NCBI RefSeq assembly: GCF_001854325.1 | Contig: NZ_CP017755.1 | Coordinates: 3,324,587 to 3,388,586 of the forward strand | DNA length: 64,000 nucleotides | DNA from: Cupriavidus malaysiensis | GTDB taxonomy: Bacteria; Pseudomonadota; Gammaproteobacteria; Burkholderiales; Burkholderiaceae | Direction of reading: 5' to 3' | In this document: one piece after another, positions 1-7,820 of the stretch | Numbering within the stretch: position 1 is the first letter of the stretch | Layout: each line of letters begins with the position of its first letter | Position numbers and translations under genes: made by a program | The notes under the pieces: generated by a model | The model's database searches: none | What the model saw: only the letters and a program-made list of their open reading frames with translations | What the model was told of the DNA's origin: nothing

Positions 1-1
1 C

Positions 2-592
2 ACGCCTGGCTACACGCCTGGCAATACGTCCAGGCAGCGCGCGCGCCCCTGGTACGAGGAAGAAGGGTTGGACGAAGCATCGGGCTGGTCGGATGTGTCG
101 ATGGCGGTCACGCCTTCCGGCCCGCAGCGCCGGCACCCGGAGAACAGGCCGGGCCGCTGGCAGGAAACGCCACCGCGGCGCGTCGCGCCGAAGGGATACC
201 AGCGCTCCGATGAGCGCATCCGCGAAGACGTATGCGAGCGCCTCGCGTACTGCGAGGGCATCGACGTCAGCGATGTTTCGGTCGAAGTCGACGGCGGCAT
301 GGTCACCCTGTCGGGAAGCGTCGCGCACCGCGGCGAGAAGTACACCATCGAAGACGTTGCCGACGACGTGTTCGGCGTCAAGGAAGTCAGCAACCAGATC
401 CGCGTGCGGCGTGAGAGCGGCGGGCCGTCCGCGTCGTCGCGATGGGGCGCCAGCGCTACGTCAGCCTCGTCGACATCCCCGGGCAGCACGGCCAGCGGCC
501 AAGCCGGCGGCCCGGAGGCTGGAAAGCACGACGTGCCCCCGCCCGGCCGCGACGCGGCGGGCAGCGCGACGCGGCCGGGCAAGCCGGTGTGA
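2..592 (+). CDS. BON-domain protein, 5' end outside window
   Basis: The frame is open from the first complete codon of the window to the stop at 590-592, so the true start probably lies upstream; TTG at 68 is only the first start codon seen inside. One BON domain spans about 205-415, recognised from DERIREDVCERL, then VEVDGGMVTLSGSVAHR, then the closing VKEVSNQIRV. BON domains are small alpha/beta modules found in OsmY-like and membrane-associated stress proteins. The remainder is a Ser/Gly/Pro-rich tail of about 60 residues, probably disordered. The visible N-terminus is Arg/Trp/Glu-rich and shows no signal peptide, but the true N-terminus is missing. It heads a run of small stress-type genes. 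The domain call is firm; the role is inferred. Confidence 0.75.
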   Translation, partial: TPGYTPGNTSRQRARPWYEEEGLDEASGWSDVSMAVTPSGPQRRHPENRPGRWQETPPRRVAPKGYQRSDERIREDVCERLAYCEGIDVSDVSVEVDGGMVTLSGSVAHRGEKYTIEDVADDVFGVKEVSNQIRVRRESGGPSASSRWGASATSASSTSPGSTASGQAGGPEAGKHDVPPPGRDAAGSATRPGKPV

Positions 593-668
593 GCCACGCT
601 CGCAGCCGCGCTCGCGAGCGCGGCGAGGCGGGCCCGGAAGGGCCGGCCCGCCACGCAGCAGCAATGTC

Positions 669-1181
669 ATGGCCAAGACCTCTCCCAAGACTTCCACGCC
701 CAAGGCCCGCAAGACCCTGAGGAAGCGCTCCAGCGCGGCCCGGACCGGTTCCGTCGCTTCCGATCCGGGCCCGGCCGGGCCGGATGACGTGGAAGAGGCC
801 GCGCAACTCGAGGACGGCCTGTCGCTGCGCGACCACTTACGGCATCAGGCACCCGGCGACGACCCCTTGTTCGACGAGACTTCCCACGCCGCCGAAGCCC
901 TTCCCGCCGATGTGCCGGTAGACAAGGCCGACCAGACCGACCGGAGGGTCGAGGTGCCACCGGCGGAGGCCGGGCTCGAGACGCAGGAGAGCCAGGTGGA
1001 AAGCGCACAGGGGCTGGAGGCCGAAGTCCGGGGCGAACCCGCGCCGGCAGGACCGCCGCGCAAGGCGGCGGAGGCGGATAGCGGCGCCGGCACCGGCGGG
1101 AAGGCGTCCACCGGCAGGCGCGGCGTACGCGGCGGCAAGCGGCGCCAGGCGCGCGCAGGTCGCCAGGCCCCCACGCACTAG
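669..1181 (+). CDS. Unrecognised low-complexity protein with basic ends
   Basis: A 170-residue frame starts at ATG 669, 76 bases after the BON gene. It has a Lys/Arg/Thr/Ser-rich start (MAKTSPKTSTPKARKTLRKR), an acidic middle (DDVEEAAQLEDG, VPVDKADQTDRR) and an Arg/Gly-rich end (RRGVRGGKRRQARAGR). No folded domain, signal peptide or membrane segment is evident. The charge layout resembles nucleic-acid- or polyphosphate-associated disordered proteins, which would suit the CYTH-CHAD neighbour, but that is only a suggestion. Its stop overlaps the stop of the convergent CYTH-CHAD gene by four bases (1178-1181). No strong ribosome binding site precedes the ATG, so expression is less certain than for the neighbours. 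Confidence 0.5.
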   Translation: MAKTSPKTSTPKARKTLRKRSSAARTGSVASDPGPAGPDDVEEAAQLEDGLSLRDHLRHQAPGDDPLFDETSHAAEALPADVPVDKADQTDRRVEVPPAEAGLETQESQVESAQGLEAEVRGEPAPAGPPRKAAEADSGAGTGGKASTGRRGVRGGKRRQARAGRQAPTH

Positions 1182-2941
1182 GCGGGCAGGCTTGCCGCCT
1201 TGAATCGTTTCCAGAGGCAGCGCAGTTCCTCTTTGTCTGCGCCAACCCTTCCCGCGATACTGCCACGCGCATAGCCGCAGCCGGTCGCCAGCTTCCGCCG
1301 ACCGGCCGCCAGGCGGCGCAGTAAGGTCTGCGCCACGGTCATGTCATTGAGCCAACCCAGGTCATCCTGCAGGTGCCCCAGATGCTCGCGGTAGCGTCCC
1401 GCCTTTTTCGCGGGCAGCAGTGCATCGAAGAACGCGGTCGCATAGCGCAGCTTCTTCGCCGCGATGCGGGCACGATGGCGCTTGTGCTCGTCGAGCTTTG
1501 CCATGCCCCGCCCGCGCTTGAGCAGCTTGCGTTGCCGTTTGCGCAGGATGGTCCGCGCAAAGGCCCTGACCGGCGCGGCAAGCTCGACACGCTGCGCCTC
1601 GCCGGCATCCTGGCGCCAGCCCGCGCTTGCCAGCCAATGGCTCAGCGTCAGGATCAAGCGCGTGTAGCGCTCGGAGTCCACCGCATGCGCGGCGACTTGC
1701 CGGTCATGGGCTGAAACCGCCTCTGCGGCGGCCACCACCGCGTCTGCGCCCACATCCTCCGGCGCGTCACTGAAGGCGTCAGGCAAGGTCGAAGTGGCCA
1801 GCACCTCCCAGTCCCGCGCGGGGCCCAGCTGGTCGGCGATCCACCTGAGCTCCGCCTCGAGTGCGGGCGGGCAGGCCAGCAGCGGCCGGAAGAGATCCAG
1901 CGCCGAGCGCAGGCGGCGCAAGCCGACCCGCATCTGGTGCACGCCCTCCGGATTGATGCCATGGATCACGCAGCGTTCGTTTCCCGAGATCTGCGCCAGG
2001 CAGTTGCGGGCGATGCGCAGGAAAGCGGCTTCCGTCGAGTCATCGTCGGCAAGCTTGAGAGGCTGGGCCCGGACCACGACATCCGGCTCGTCGACCACCA
2101 GCGCATAGCCGTGGTCACCCTTGCTGGCGCGGCTCAGCCGCATCGGCATCACATCGAGCAGTTGCAGGGCCAACGCGGACAGTTGGGCCGGCTGTCCGGC
2201 CTGGATCTCCAACTCGAGCTCGCGGATCGGCGCCGTGGCACCGTTCGCGCGGATGACCCCGCGGTCGACGGCCAGTTCGACCTCATCGCCCTGGCGCAAG
2301 CGCAAGCGCATGACAGTGCGCTCGACGTCCGTGATGAAGATCGGACTCAGGCAGCCGGCCAGGGCGCCATCGCGCAGCAGCATGCCAAGCGCGGTCCCCT
2401 CCGGCACTTCGTCGCGCAGCGCAGAAAGATCGGGGGTGCTGCCGGAGATGGCATGCTCGTATTCTTCCCGCTCGTAGACTCCGCCATGCTGCGTGCCGGC
2501 GGTCTTCAGCGTCTGCACGAAGTGTTTCCCCGCCTGCCGCACACGCAGCGACGCATGAGCCCGCCGGAAGTCCAGGTCCGGCGTGTCGAAGTACGTGCTC
2601 ACGAGCCTGTCGCGGTGCGGCGGCTTCACGCGCGAGGAAGAGAGCAGGGGCAGGCCGAGCAGTGGCTCGACGCGGTCCTGCAGCAATTCGAGCTTCAATT
2701 CGCGTTCCACGTTGGCGCGCTGGGCCGGATCTCCGAGTTCGGCGAAGACGCGAGCCTGCACCGCGTTCATGACCCCGAGGATCTGATCGCTGGTCGGGCC
2801 GCTTGCCGTCACGCCCCTGGCATCCTTCGGCTTCGCGCCGGGCGGATCGAACACGAAGACCGTGTCGAACCTGCCGGCCGACTCCTTCTTCAGGCACCGG
2901 TTGAGCGCCTTCAGGTACCGTATCTTGACCGTCTTGGACAT
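1178..2941 (-). CDS. CYTH and CHAD domain protein
   Basis: A 587-residue protein. The CYTH domain begins with the ELKL signature at residues 81-84 and continues with basic strands such as LVSTYFDTPDLDFRR and LRVRQAGKHFVQTLKTAG. A CHAD domain occupies roughly the C-terminal half (PEGVHQMRVGLRRLRSALDL, and RARIAAKKLRYATAFFDALL, with the conserved His and Arg/Lys that bind polyphosphate). CYTH enzymes act on triphosphorylated substrates in a tunnel fold, and CHAD domains bind polyphosphate granules, so a polyphosphate-linked role is likely. Unusually, about 78 residues precede the ELKL motif, whereas most family members start at it. They include VFVFDPPGAKPKDARGV and look coding. The enzymatic reaction cannot be fixed from sequence. 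Confidence 0.85.
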   Translation of the reverse strand: MSKTVKIRYLKALNRCLKKESAGRFDTVFVFDPPGAKPKDARGVTASGPTSDQILGVMNAVQARVFAELGDPAQRANVERELKLELLQDRVEPLLGLPLLSSSRVKPPHRDRLVSTYFDTPDLDFRRAHASLRVRQAGKHFVQTLKTAGTQHGGVYEREEYEHAISGSTPDLSALRDEVPEGTALGMLLRDGALAGCLSPIFITDVERTVMRLRLRQGDEVELAVDRGVIRANGATAPIRELELEIQAGQPAQLSALALQLLDVMPMRLSRASKGDHGYALVVDEPDVVVRAQPLKLADDDSTEAAFLRIARNCLAQISGNERCVIHGINPEGVHQMRVGLRRLRSALDLFRPLLACPPALEAELRWIADQLGPARDWEVLATSTLPDAFSDAPEDVGADAVVAAAEAVSAHDRQVAAHAVDSERYTRLILTLSHWLASAGWRQDAGEAQRVELAAPVRAFARTILRKRQRKLLKRGRGMAKLDEHKRHRARIAAKKLRYATAFFDALLPAKKAGRYREHLGHLQDDLGWLNDMTVAQTLLRRLAAGRRKLATGCGYARGSIAGRVGADKEELRCLWKRFKAASLPA

Positions 2942-3037
2942 AGGTGCAGCCCCCCTGATGCAACATTGCTGGAGCCGGGTCCCGGCTCACTGTAGCGGCC
3001 GGTGGACCGCAGCCGGCACGCTTGCCGGGCCCGTCGG

Positions 3038-3247
3038 CTAGTGTTCGCCGGGGCCCTGGCGGGCGTGCAGCACCGCAGCCAGCCATTCATTGCCCGCTTG
3101 CGACAACCGGGCCATGTGCCGTTCCCGCGTTCCGCGCACGATCAGTTTGTGGCGTTCGAGCGTGGTGAGGTCGTCCGCATTGAGCCATGCGGCTTCGCCG
3201 CCGGATTGCAGAACCAATAGCGCGGCGAGTTCATGTGCGCTGATCAT
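3038..3247 (-). CDS. Small unrecognised protein, 69 aa
   Basis: ATG at 3247 is preceded by GGAGGA at good spacing. The product starts MISAHELAALLVLQSGGEAA and contains DDLTTLERHKLIVRG, then LSQAGNEWLAAVL. The pattern of short helices followed by a basic strand resembles a minimal winged-helix fold, but I do not recognise the family. It is soluble, with no signal peptide. A near-consensus sigma-54 element lies at 3279-3294, about 32 bases upstream of the start and reading towards this gene. Together with the divergent element at 3518-3533 this suggests co-control with the secreted-protein gene at 3582. Confidence 0.7.
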   Translation of the reverse strand: MISAHELAALLVLQSGGEAAWLNADDLTTLERHKLIVRGTRERHMARLSQAGNEWLAAVLHARQGPGEH

Positions 3248-3278
3248 CGTCGTGTCGTCCTCCAAAGCCTGAATACCG

Positions 3279-3294
3279 AGCAATCGGCATGCCA
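3279..3294 (-). promoter_or_regulatory. Candidate sigma-54 promoter for the gene ending at 3038
   Basis: On the minus strand it reads TGGCAT, five bases, TTGCT. That is 9 of 10 matches to TGGCAC-N5-TTGC, with the GG and GC pairs exactly 12 bases apart. It ends 32 bases before the ATG at 3247. Confidence 0.6.
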
Positions 3295-3517
3295 GGCACT
3301 GCCGGCCGCCGGCCATGCCGTCCTGCCGGAATCGCGGCGCGCCGCGTGAGGCACCCGCCTGGCGGCGGGACATTCGATGGCGCGCCACGTGCGGAGCCAG
3401 TACCGGTAAATCTTGCCGCCGTCCCGGGCAATTCCTTCCGCCGGCCGGTGCCCCCCGCCCGCCCGGCACGGAGGGCCATCCCGCGCGGCGGCCCCTCGCT
3501 ACCGGCGGGACTGCCGC

Positions 3518-3533
3518 TGGTATGACGGTTGCA
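3518..3533 (+). promoter_or_regulatory. Candidate sigma-54 promoter for the gene at 3582
   Basis: It reads TGGTAT, five bases, TTGCA: 8 of 10 consensus matches, a complete -12 box, and 12-base spacing. The start codon lies 49 bases downstream, which fits a short leader. Confidence 0.55.
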
Positions 3534-3581
3534 GCGATGCAGGGACATGCCGCCCCGCCGCCCAGACCCAAGGAGAGCCCG

Positions 3582-3935
3582 ATGAAGCCTCATGCCCTCG
3601 CCTGTGCGCTGTTGCTCGCCGCTGCCGCCCTGGCCGCGCGGACGCCGTGCGCGCAAACCGAGCCGCCCCGTACCGACCAAGGCCCCAAGGGCAGTCGCAT
3701 CGTCGGCCCGCAAGCGCCCGGCGCTCCGCCACCGGCATCGCGCGCGGGCGCCTCCAATCCGGGCGGACTGGGCAGGACGGAGGCCGATATTCCCGTCGAG
3801 CCGGCCACCGGCATCAAGCCCGCTTCCGCAAGCGCCGGCCGCAACGATCGCGACGGCCTGCATGGCCGGGCGCGCAAGGGAACCGGCGGGGCCGCACCGG
3901 ACCAGGTACGCGAACCGGATGCGCAGGGACGCTGA
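3582..3935 (+). CDS. Putative secreted low-complexity protein
   Basis: A 117-residue protein whose ATG is preceded by AAGGAGAGCCCG. The N-terminus (MKPHALACALLLAAAALAA) is a typical Sec signal peptide, probably cleaved after an Ala-rich stretch near residue 24 (PCAQ). The mature part is Pro/Gly/Ala/Arg-rich (KGSRIVGPQAPGAPPPASR, IPVEPATGIKPASASAGRND) and has no recognisable fold. It is likely an exported, disordered envelope or periplasmic protein. The sigma-54-type element at 3518-3533 directly precedes it. The family is not recognised and the function is unknown. Confidence 0.7.
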   Translation: MKPHALACALLLAAAALAARTPCAQTEPPRTDQGPKGSRIVGPQAPGAPPPASRAGASNPGGLGRTEADIPVEPATGIKPASASAGRNDRDGLHGRARKGTGGAAPDQVREPDAQGR

Positions 3936-3939
3936 GCGC

Positions 3940-3954
3940 GGGAACGAAGCTTGC
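3940..3954 (+). promoter_or_regulatory. Candidate sigma-54 promoter for the DUF2795 gene
   Basis: It reads GGGAAC, five bases, TTGC: 8 of 10 matches with correct 12-base GG to GC spacing. It lies 76 bases before the ATG at 4030. It is weaker than the pair at 3279 and 3518. Confidence 0.4.
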
Positions 3955-4029
3955 CTGTCCCATGGCCAGACGCGGTGCGCGCGGCCGACGCGGCACTGCG
4001 GATCGTTCGACCAGCAAGGAGACCGCTCC

Positions 4030-4269
4030 ATGACCGAAAAGTTGAAGCAACACGACACTGCGCACCGCGCAAGCGACACCGGGCCGAGCCCGATCGAGCT
4101 GCAGCGCGCCCTGAAAGGGGTGGACTATCCAGCCAGCAGACAGGCACTGATCGAGCAGGCCACCAGGGCAAAGGCCGGCAAGCCGATCCTGCGCGAGCTG
4201 GAACGGTTGCCGGACAGGCGCTTCGAGTCGCCCGCCGAGGTCTCGCGCGAGATCGGCAAGATGCATTGA
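4030..4269 (+). CDS. DUF2795 domain protein
   Basis: A 79-residue protein starting at ATG 4030 behind AAGGAG. The core ELQRALKGVDYPASRQALIE, then LRELERLPDRRFESPAEVSR, matches the DUF2795 family, small helical proteins of unknown function that are common in stress islands of Burkholderiales. In this family the fold covers almost the whole protein; here about 20 hydrophilic residues precede it. No signal peptide. A candidate sigma-54 element lies at 3940-3954. It sits between an exported protein and a periplasmic BON protein on the same strand. No biochemical role is known to me. Confidence 0.85.
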   Translation: MTEKLKQHDTAHRASDTGPSPIELQRALKGVDYPASRQALIEQATRAKAGKPILRELERLPDRRFESPAEVSREIGKMH

Positions 4270-4329
4270 AGGCGCGCATCGGCGCAGCCTTCCTCCACCA
4301 CAGATCATTGACCACAGATGCCGGAGCAG

Positions 4330-4710
4330 ATGATGAGAATCCCGTATCGAATCCAACTTGCCACCTTGGCCGCATTGCTCGCCGTTGCCGCGGGCGCCTC
4401 TGCGCAGACGTACGGCGCTCCCGCCGACAACCGTAGCAGCGGCTACAGCAGCGGCACGACGGGCGCTGATGGCACCTCCGGCTCCAACCAGCCGATCACC
4501 GACAGCACCGTAACCACCAAGATCAAGACCAAGCTGCTCGCGACCAAGGACCTCAAATCGACCGGCATCCACGTCGTCACGAAGAACGGCATGGTGACGC
4601 TGACCGGCAGCGTGCCCAGCGACGCGGAACATGCGACCGCCTTGCAGGTGGTCCGTTCGGTCGATGGCGTGCGTGATGTGAACGACGAACTGAACGTGCA
4701 AGCGCGCTGA
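4330..4710 (+). CDS. Periplasmic BON-domain protein (OsmY-like)
   Basis: Two in-frame ATG codons (4330 and 4333) follow GGAG at 4323; 4333 has the better spacing. An ATG twelve bases upstream lacks a binding site. Residues 1-25 form a signal peptide (LATLAALLAVAAGASAQ). A Ser/Gly/Tyr-rich linker leads to one BON domain (ITDSTVTTKIKTKLLATKDL, then VVTKNGMVTLTGSVPS, ending VRDVNDELNVQAR). BON proteins of this type are periplasmic and rise under osmotic or envelope stress in enterobacteria, where OsmY carries two BON domains rather than one. The gene ends the plus-strand stress run and converges on the glycan operon. Confidence 0.85.
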   Translation: MMRIPYRIQLATLAALLAVAAGASAQTYGAPADNRSSGYSSGTTGADGTSGSNQPITDSTVTTKIKTKLLATKDLKSTGIHVVTKNGMVTLTGSVPSDAEHATALQVVRSVDGVRDVNDELNVQAR

Positions 4711-4804
4711 GGCGCGGCCGCCCGGGCGGCTGACCCGCCCATTGCGTCAGGGACGGCGCCATCCGTCCCTGCTGGCGTCTGCAGCCGGCGGCGGCGCGCG
4801 GCGC

Positions 4805-5752
4805 TCAGCCGGCCACCTCCCGCAGCGCGGTATCCCAGTCGGCGACAAAGCGTTCGATGCCGAAGCGCTTGCGCGCCGTGCGCATGCCCTCGCGCCCCAG
4901 TTCGCGGGCGAACTCGGGGTCTGCCAGCAAGGCGCGCATGGCCCCGATCAGCACTTCCGGCCGCGTGTCGGCAATGCCGTTGACGCCGCTGCGGATCACG
5001 GTCGCGACTTCCGTGACCGCCAGCGCCACCACCGGCATGCCGATCGCCATGGCTTCCACCAGCGCCAGGCCGAGGCTGGTATAGCGCACCGGATGGAAGA
5101 AGAAGCGGTAGTGCGACAGGAAGGCCGGCAACTCCGGGTTCGGAATCTCGCCAAGGCCGCCCTCCTCCTCCGACGCCATGCCGACCAGGTCGATCGGCAC
5201 AGCCTGCCTGGCCGCACGGAACAGATCCACGCCCAGTCGCCGGCCGCGCCGGCCCAGATGGTTGACCGCGCACACACCCCGTGCCAGGCCGCCGTCATAG
5301 CGGACCGCGGGATCGATCAGCACGCCATGCTCGATCACGCGGGCCGGGGTCGGACCGCTGTCCCACATCAGCGCGTTGAAGGGGGTCACATGCACCAGCA
5401 AGGTCTGCGGGTCCTGCACCGGGTGCAAGGTGGCGGTGGGATGGGCCTGCGGCGGATCGTGTTCGAGATAGATGGCCGGCAGCCTGCGCTGGGCCGGCGT
5501 CAGCCACTCCAGGCGGTCGCGATGGTAGTGGTCGCGGTGCTGGTACAGCACGCAGTCCACCTCCAGCCCGGCGAGCCGGTCGGCCGCCACCTCGTGGACG
5601 TTCGGCCCCCAGGGCAACGCGCCGCAGCGCCCGGCATAACCCGGCGGGAATCCGGGCCGGGTGACCAGGTACAGCTCATGTGGAATCTGCGACAGGTAGT
5701 ACAGGTAGTTGCCGTGGACATGCCAGGTGAGGACGCGCAGGCGCTTTTTCAT
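4805..5752 (-). CDS. Glycosyltransferase, GT4-like
   Basis: A 315-residue protein, last gene of the minus-strand glycan operon. ATG at 5752 follows AAGGAG and overlaps the stop of the upstream GT9 gene as ATGA, indicating translational coupling. The C-terminal half carries the retaining GT-B nucleotide-sugar site (LVEAMAIGMPVVALAVTEVA, then GVNGIADTRPEVLIGAMRAL). The N-terminal Rossmann half is short and holds histidine-rich segments (VLYQHRDHYHRD, YLEHDPPQAHPT). The length is below the usual 360-400 residues. It should transfer a sugar from an NDP donor in the cytosol; donor and acceptor are unknown. Confidence 0.8.
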   Translation of the reverse strand: MKKRLRVLTWHVHGNYLYYLSQIPHELYLVTRPGFPPGYAGRCGALPWGPNVHEVAADRLAGLEVDCVLYQHRDHYHRDRLEWLTPAQRRLPAIYLEHDPPQAHPTATLHPVQDPQTLLVHVTPFNALMWDSGPTPARVIEHGVLIDPAVRYDGGLARGVCAVNHLGRRGRRLGVDLFRAARQAVPIDLVGMASEEEGGLGEIPNPELPAFLSHYRFFFHPVRYTSLGLALVEAMAIGMPVVALAVTEVATVIRSGVNGIADTRPEVLIGAMRALLADPEFARELGREGMRTARKRFGIERFVADWDTALREVAG

Positions 5753-6813
5753 CCTTCATCTCCTTGCCGCAGCAGTGCCATCGCCGCGCCGACCACCGCG
5801 GCCGGCTCGATGCGCAGTGCGCAGATGTGCCCGTACGGGCAATCGTGAAAGCCGCACGGCCGGCACGGCGGCTGGTCCGCCAGCACGATGTGGCGCCCGT
5901 GGTCGAGTGGCGCCCAGCGCGCGCTTTCGCTGCCGCAGGACACCACCACGCTGCGCCCGCCGACGGCGGCACTGAGGTGCGACACACCGGTATCGTTGCA
6001 GACCAGCAGGCGGGCCCGGCGCAACAGCACGGCCAGGCTGCCGAGCGAGGTCTGCCCGCACAGGTTGACCGTGCCGGCGCCGACCGCCGCGCACAGGGTG
6101 CGCGCGAGATCGGCTTCTTCCGCCGCTCCCGTCACCACGATCCGCCACGGCTTGCGCAGGCTGCGCGCCACGGCGGCGAAGCGGTCCACCGGCCAGCGCC
6201 GGGATGGCAGGCGCGCGCCGGGATGGATGCACACATAGGCGCCGGCCGCGAGGCCGTGCGTGCGCGCCAGTTGGTCCCAGCCGGTGAAATCGGCAGCCTG
6301 CAGCGGAAACTCGAGCCCGGCACCGCAAGGCCGGTAGCCGAGGCTGGACGTCAGCGCCAGCAGGCGCTCGATCTCATGGCCGCCCGGCCACGGCAGCAGC
6401 CGCGGACCCGGTGCCGCGCTGCCTGCATGCGTGCCGAAGCCGGCCCACGCTGCCGCGCCGAACGCCCGCACGATGCGATTGCTGCGCTGGCCGCTGCCGT
6501 GCATCTGCAGCGCGAGATCGAAGCGTTCTTCGCGCATCTGCGCGAGGAAGGCGGCCAGCCGGCCGGCTGGCGCGGCCTGCTCGGGAAAGCCCGGCGCGCC
6601 CGGAAAAGCCACGAAGCGGTCGACCAGGGGACGGTAGCGCTCGACGAAGGTGCGCGCCCACGGCAGCCCGACCAGTGCAATCTCGGCGCCGCCCTCTCCC
6701 TGCCGCAGCGCCCTCAGGGCGGGCACCGCGCACAGCAGGTCGCCGAGCTGCAGCGCACGGAACACCGCGATACGCCGCCCCCTGCCTGCCGTCTCCACGC
6801 TGGTCGCGACCAT
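5749..6813 (-). CDS. GT9-family glycosyltransferase (heptosyltransferase-like)
   Basis: A 354-residue protein. The open frame runs much further upstream, but ATG at 6813 has GAGGAAAC in front and begins a recognisable GT9 fold (RRIAVFRALQLGDLLCAVPA). Further hallmarks are QMHGSGQRSN, the donor-site motif IHPGARLPSRRWPVDRFAAV, and VCNDTGVSHLSAAVGGRSVV. GT9 enzymes mostly transfer ADP-heptose to lipopolysaccharide inner core at the cytoplasmic membrane face. A Cys-rich C-terminal segment (PPCRPCGFHDCPYGHIC) matches one near the end of the second GT9 in this operon and may bind metal. The exact donor is unproven. Confidence 0.85.
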   Translation of the reverse strand: MVATSVETAGRGRRIAVFRALQLGDLLCAVPALRALRQGEGGAEIALVGLPWARTFVERYRPLVDRFVAFPGAPGFPEQAAPAGRLAAFLAQMREERFDLALQMHGSGQRSNRIVRAFGAAAWAGFGTHAGSAAPGPRLLPWPGGHEIERLLALTSSLGYRPCGAGLEFPLQAADFTGWDQLARTHGLAAGAYVCIHPGARLPSRRWPVDRFAAVARSLRKPWRIVVTGAAEEADLARTLCAAVGAGTVNLCGQTSLGSLAVLLRRARLLVCNDTGVSHLSAAVGGRSVVVSCGSESARWAPLDHGRHIVLADQPPCRPCGFHDCPYGHICALRIEPAAVVGAAMALLRQGDEG

Positions 6814-6830
6814 GACCGTTTCCTCGTTCG

Positions 6831-7820
6831 CTAGAGAAAGACCGTGCGGAAGGCCAGCCCCCCGCGCAGCCGCCAGTACACCGAACAGAGCGGGATCAGC
6901 GCCGACGTCGCGGCCATCTCCACGACATGGCCGGGGGCATGGCTGGTGCCGCGCAGCCGCCGCGCGCAGAACGCTGCGGTGAGCGCCGCCCACGCCGCCG
7001 CCGCCGCCCCGGCCAGCGCCGGCCGGCCGGCCAGGGCCGCCACCACCGTCAGCAGCACGCTGGCCGTGCTCGCGTAGTAATGCCACGGTGGCCTGGCCCG
7101 GATGCGGCGGCGGTAGAGGAGCGGATGCTTCTTGTAGAGCAGCGCGTCGAAGTAGACCTTGGACTGCTCGGCGATGCTGCTGCCCCAGCGCGCGGGCCGC
7201 ACCGGATGCACGACCAGCGCCGCGCCGGCGGCTACCACCGGCAAGGTGTGTTCGAGCAGGCGATAGTGCAGGTCCGAATCTTCGCGCCAGGCGCGCTGGA
7301 AACGCTCGTCGAAGCCGCCGAGACGCTCCAGCGCGGCGCGGCGCACGAAGCAGTTGGCGGTCACGAACTCGGCGTCCATGAGCCCCCCCGTATTGCGCTC
7401 GTGATCGGTCGGCCGGCGCGAAAGCGGCACCAGCACCTTGCCGGCGGCGGCGGCGGCGTCGGGCACCGCTTCCAGTGTCTTCCATCCCTGCGCCAGCCAG
7501 GCCGCGTCCGCGATGGTGTCGTCGTCGGTGAAAGCGATCACCTCGCCGCGCGCCATGCGCCAGCCGGCATTGCGCGCCGCCGCCGGGCCCCGGGTGCGCG
7601 GCACCGCCAGGTATTGCCAGGCCACGGGCCCGGCGCCGCCCGGCGCGGCCGCCAGCGCGGACACCAGCCGCTCCACCTCCTGCTGGCAGCCATCGTCGGC
7701 CACTACCACCTCGTAGGGCGGGCAGCCGGCCTGGCGGGAGACGGCGGCCAGGCAGCGCGCCAGCAGCGCCGGCCGCCGGTACGTCGCGATGACCACGGAA
7801 AGGCGCACCGGGAGACTCAT
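6831..7820 (-). CDS. GT2-family glycosyltransferase with C-terminal membrane segments
   Basis: A 329-residue protein. ATG 7820 begins MSLPVRLSVVIATYRRPALL, the classic GT2 start, and overlaps the carbamoyltransferase stop as ATGA. Motifs in order are VVVADDGC (first Asp pair), NAGWRMARGEVIAFTDDDT (the DxD metal and nucleotide site) and FDERFQRAWREDSDLHYRLL (catalytic-base region). Two hydrophobic segments near the C-terminus (SVLLTVVAALAG; LAGAAAAAWAALTAAFC) suggest membrane anchoring. It is an inverting transferase using an NDP-sugar; acceptor unknown. A weak ribosome binding site fits coupling to the upstream gene. Confidence 0.85.
   Translation of the reverse strand: MSLPVRLSVVIATYRRPALLARCLAAVSRQAGCPPYEVVVADDGCQQEVERLVSALAAAPGGAGPVAWQYLAVPRTRGPAAARNAGWRMARGEVIAFTDDDTIADAAWLAQGWKTLEAVPDAAAAAGKVLVPLSRRPTDHERNTGGLMDAEFVTANCFVRRAALERLGGFDERFQRAWREDSDLHYRLLEHTLPVVAAGAALVVHPVRPARWGSSIAEQSKVYFDALLYKKHPLLYRRRIRARPPWHYYASTASVLLTVVAALAGRPALAGAAAAAWAALTAAFCARRLRGTSHAPGHVVEMAATSALIPLCSVYWRLRGGLAFRTVFL

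Larger units (their letters stand above)
3248..3581. other. Divergent intergenic region with two sigma-54 elements
   Basis: These 334 bases separate two divergently read small genes. They hold a leftward element at 3279-3294 and a rightward element at 3518-3533, both fitting the -24/-12 pattern. No start-proximal sigma-70 promoter was obvious and no further coding frame convinces. Confidence 0.6.
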
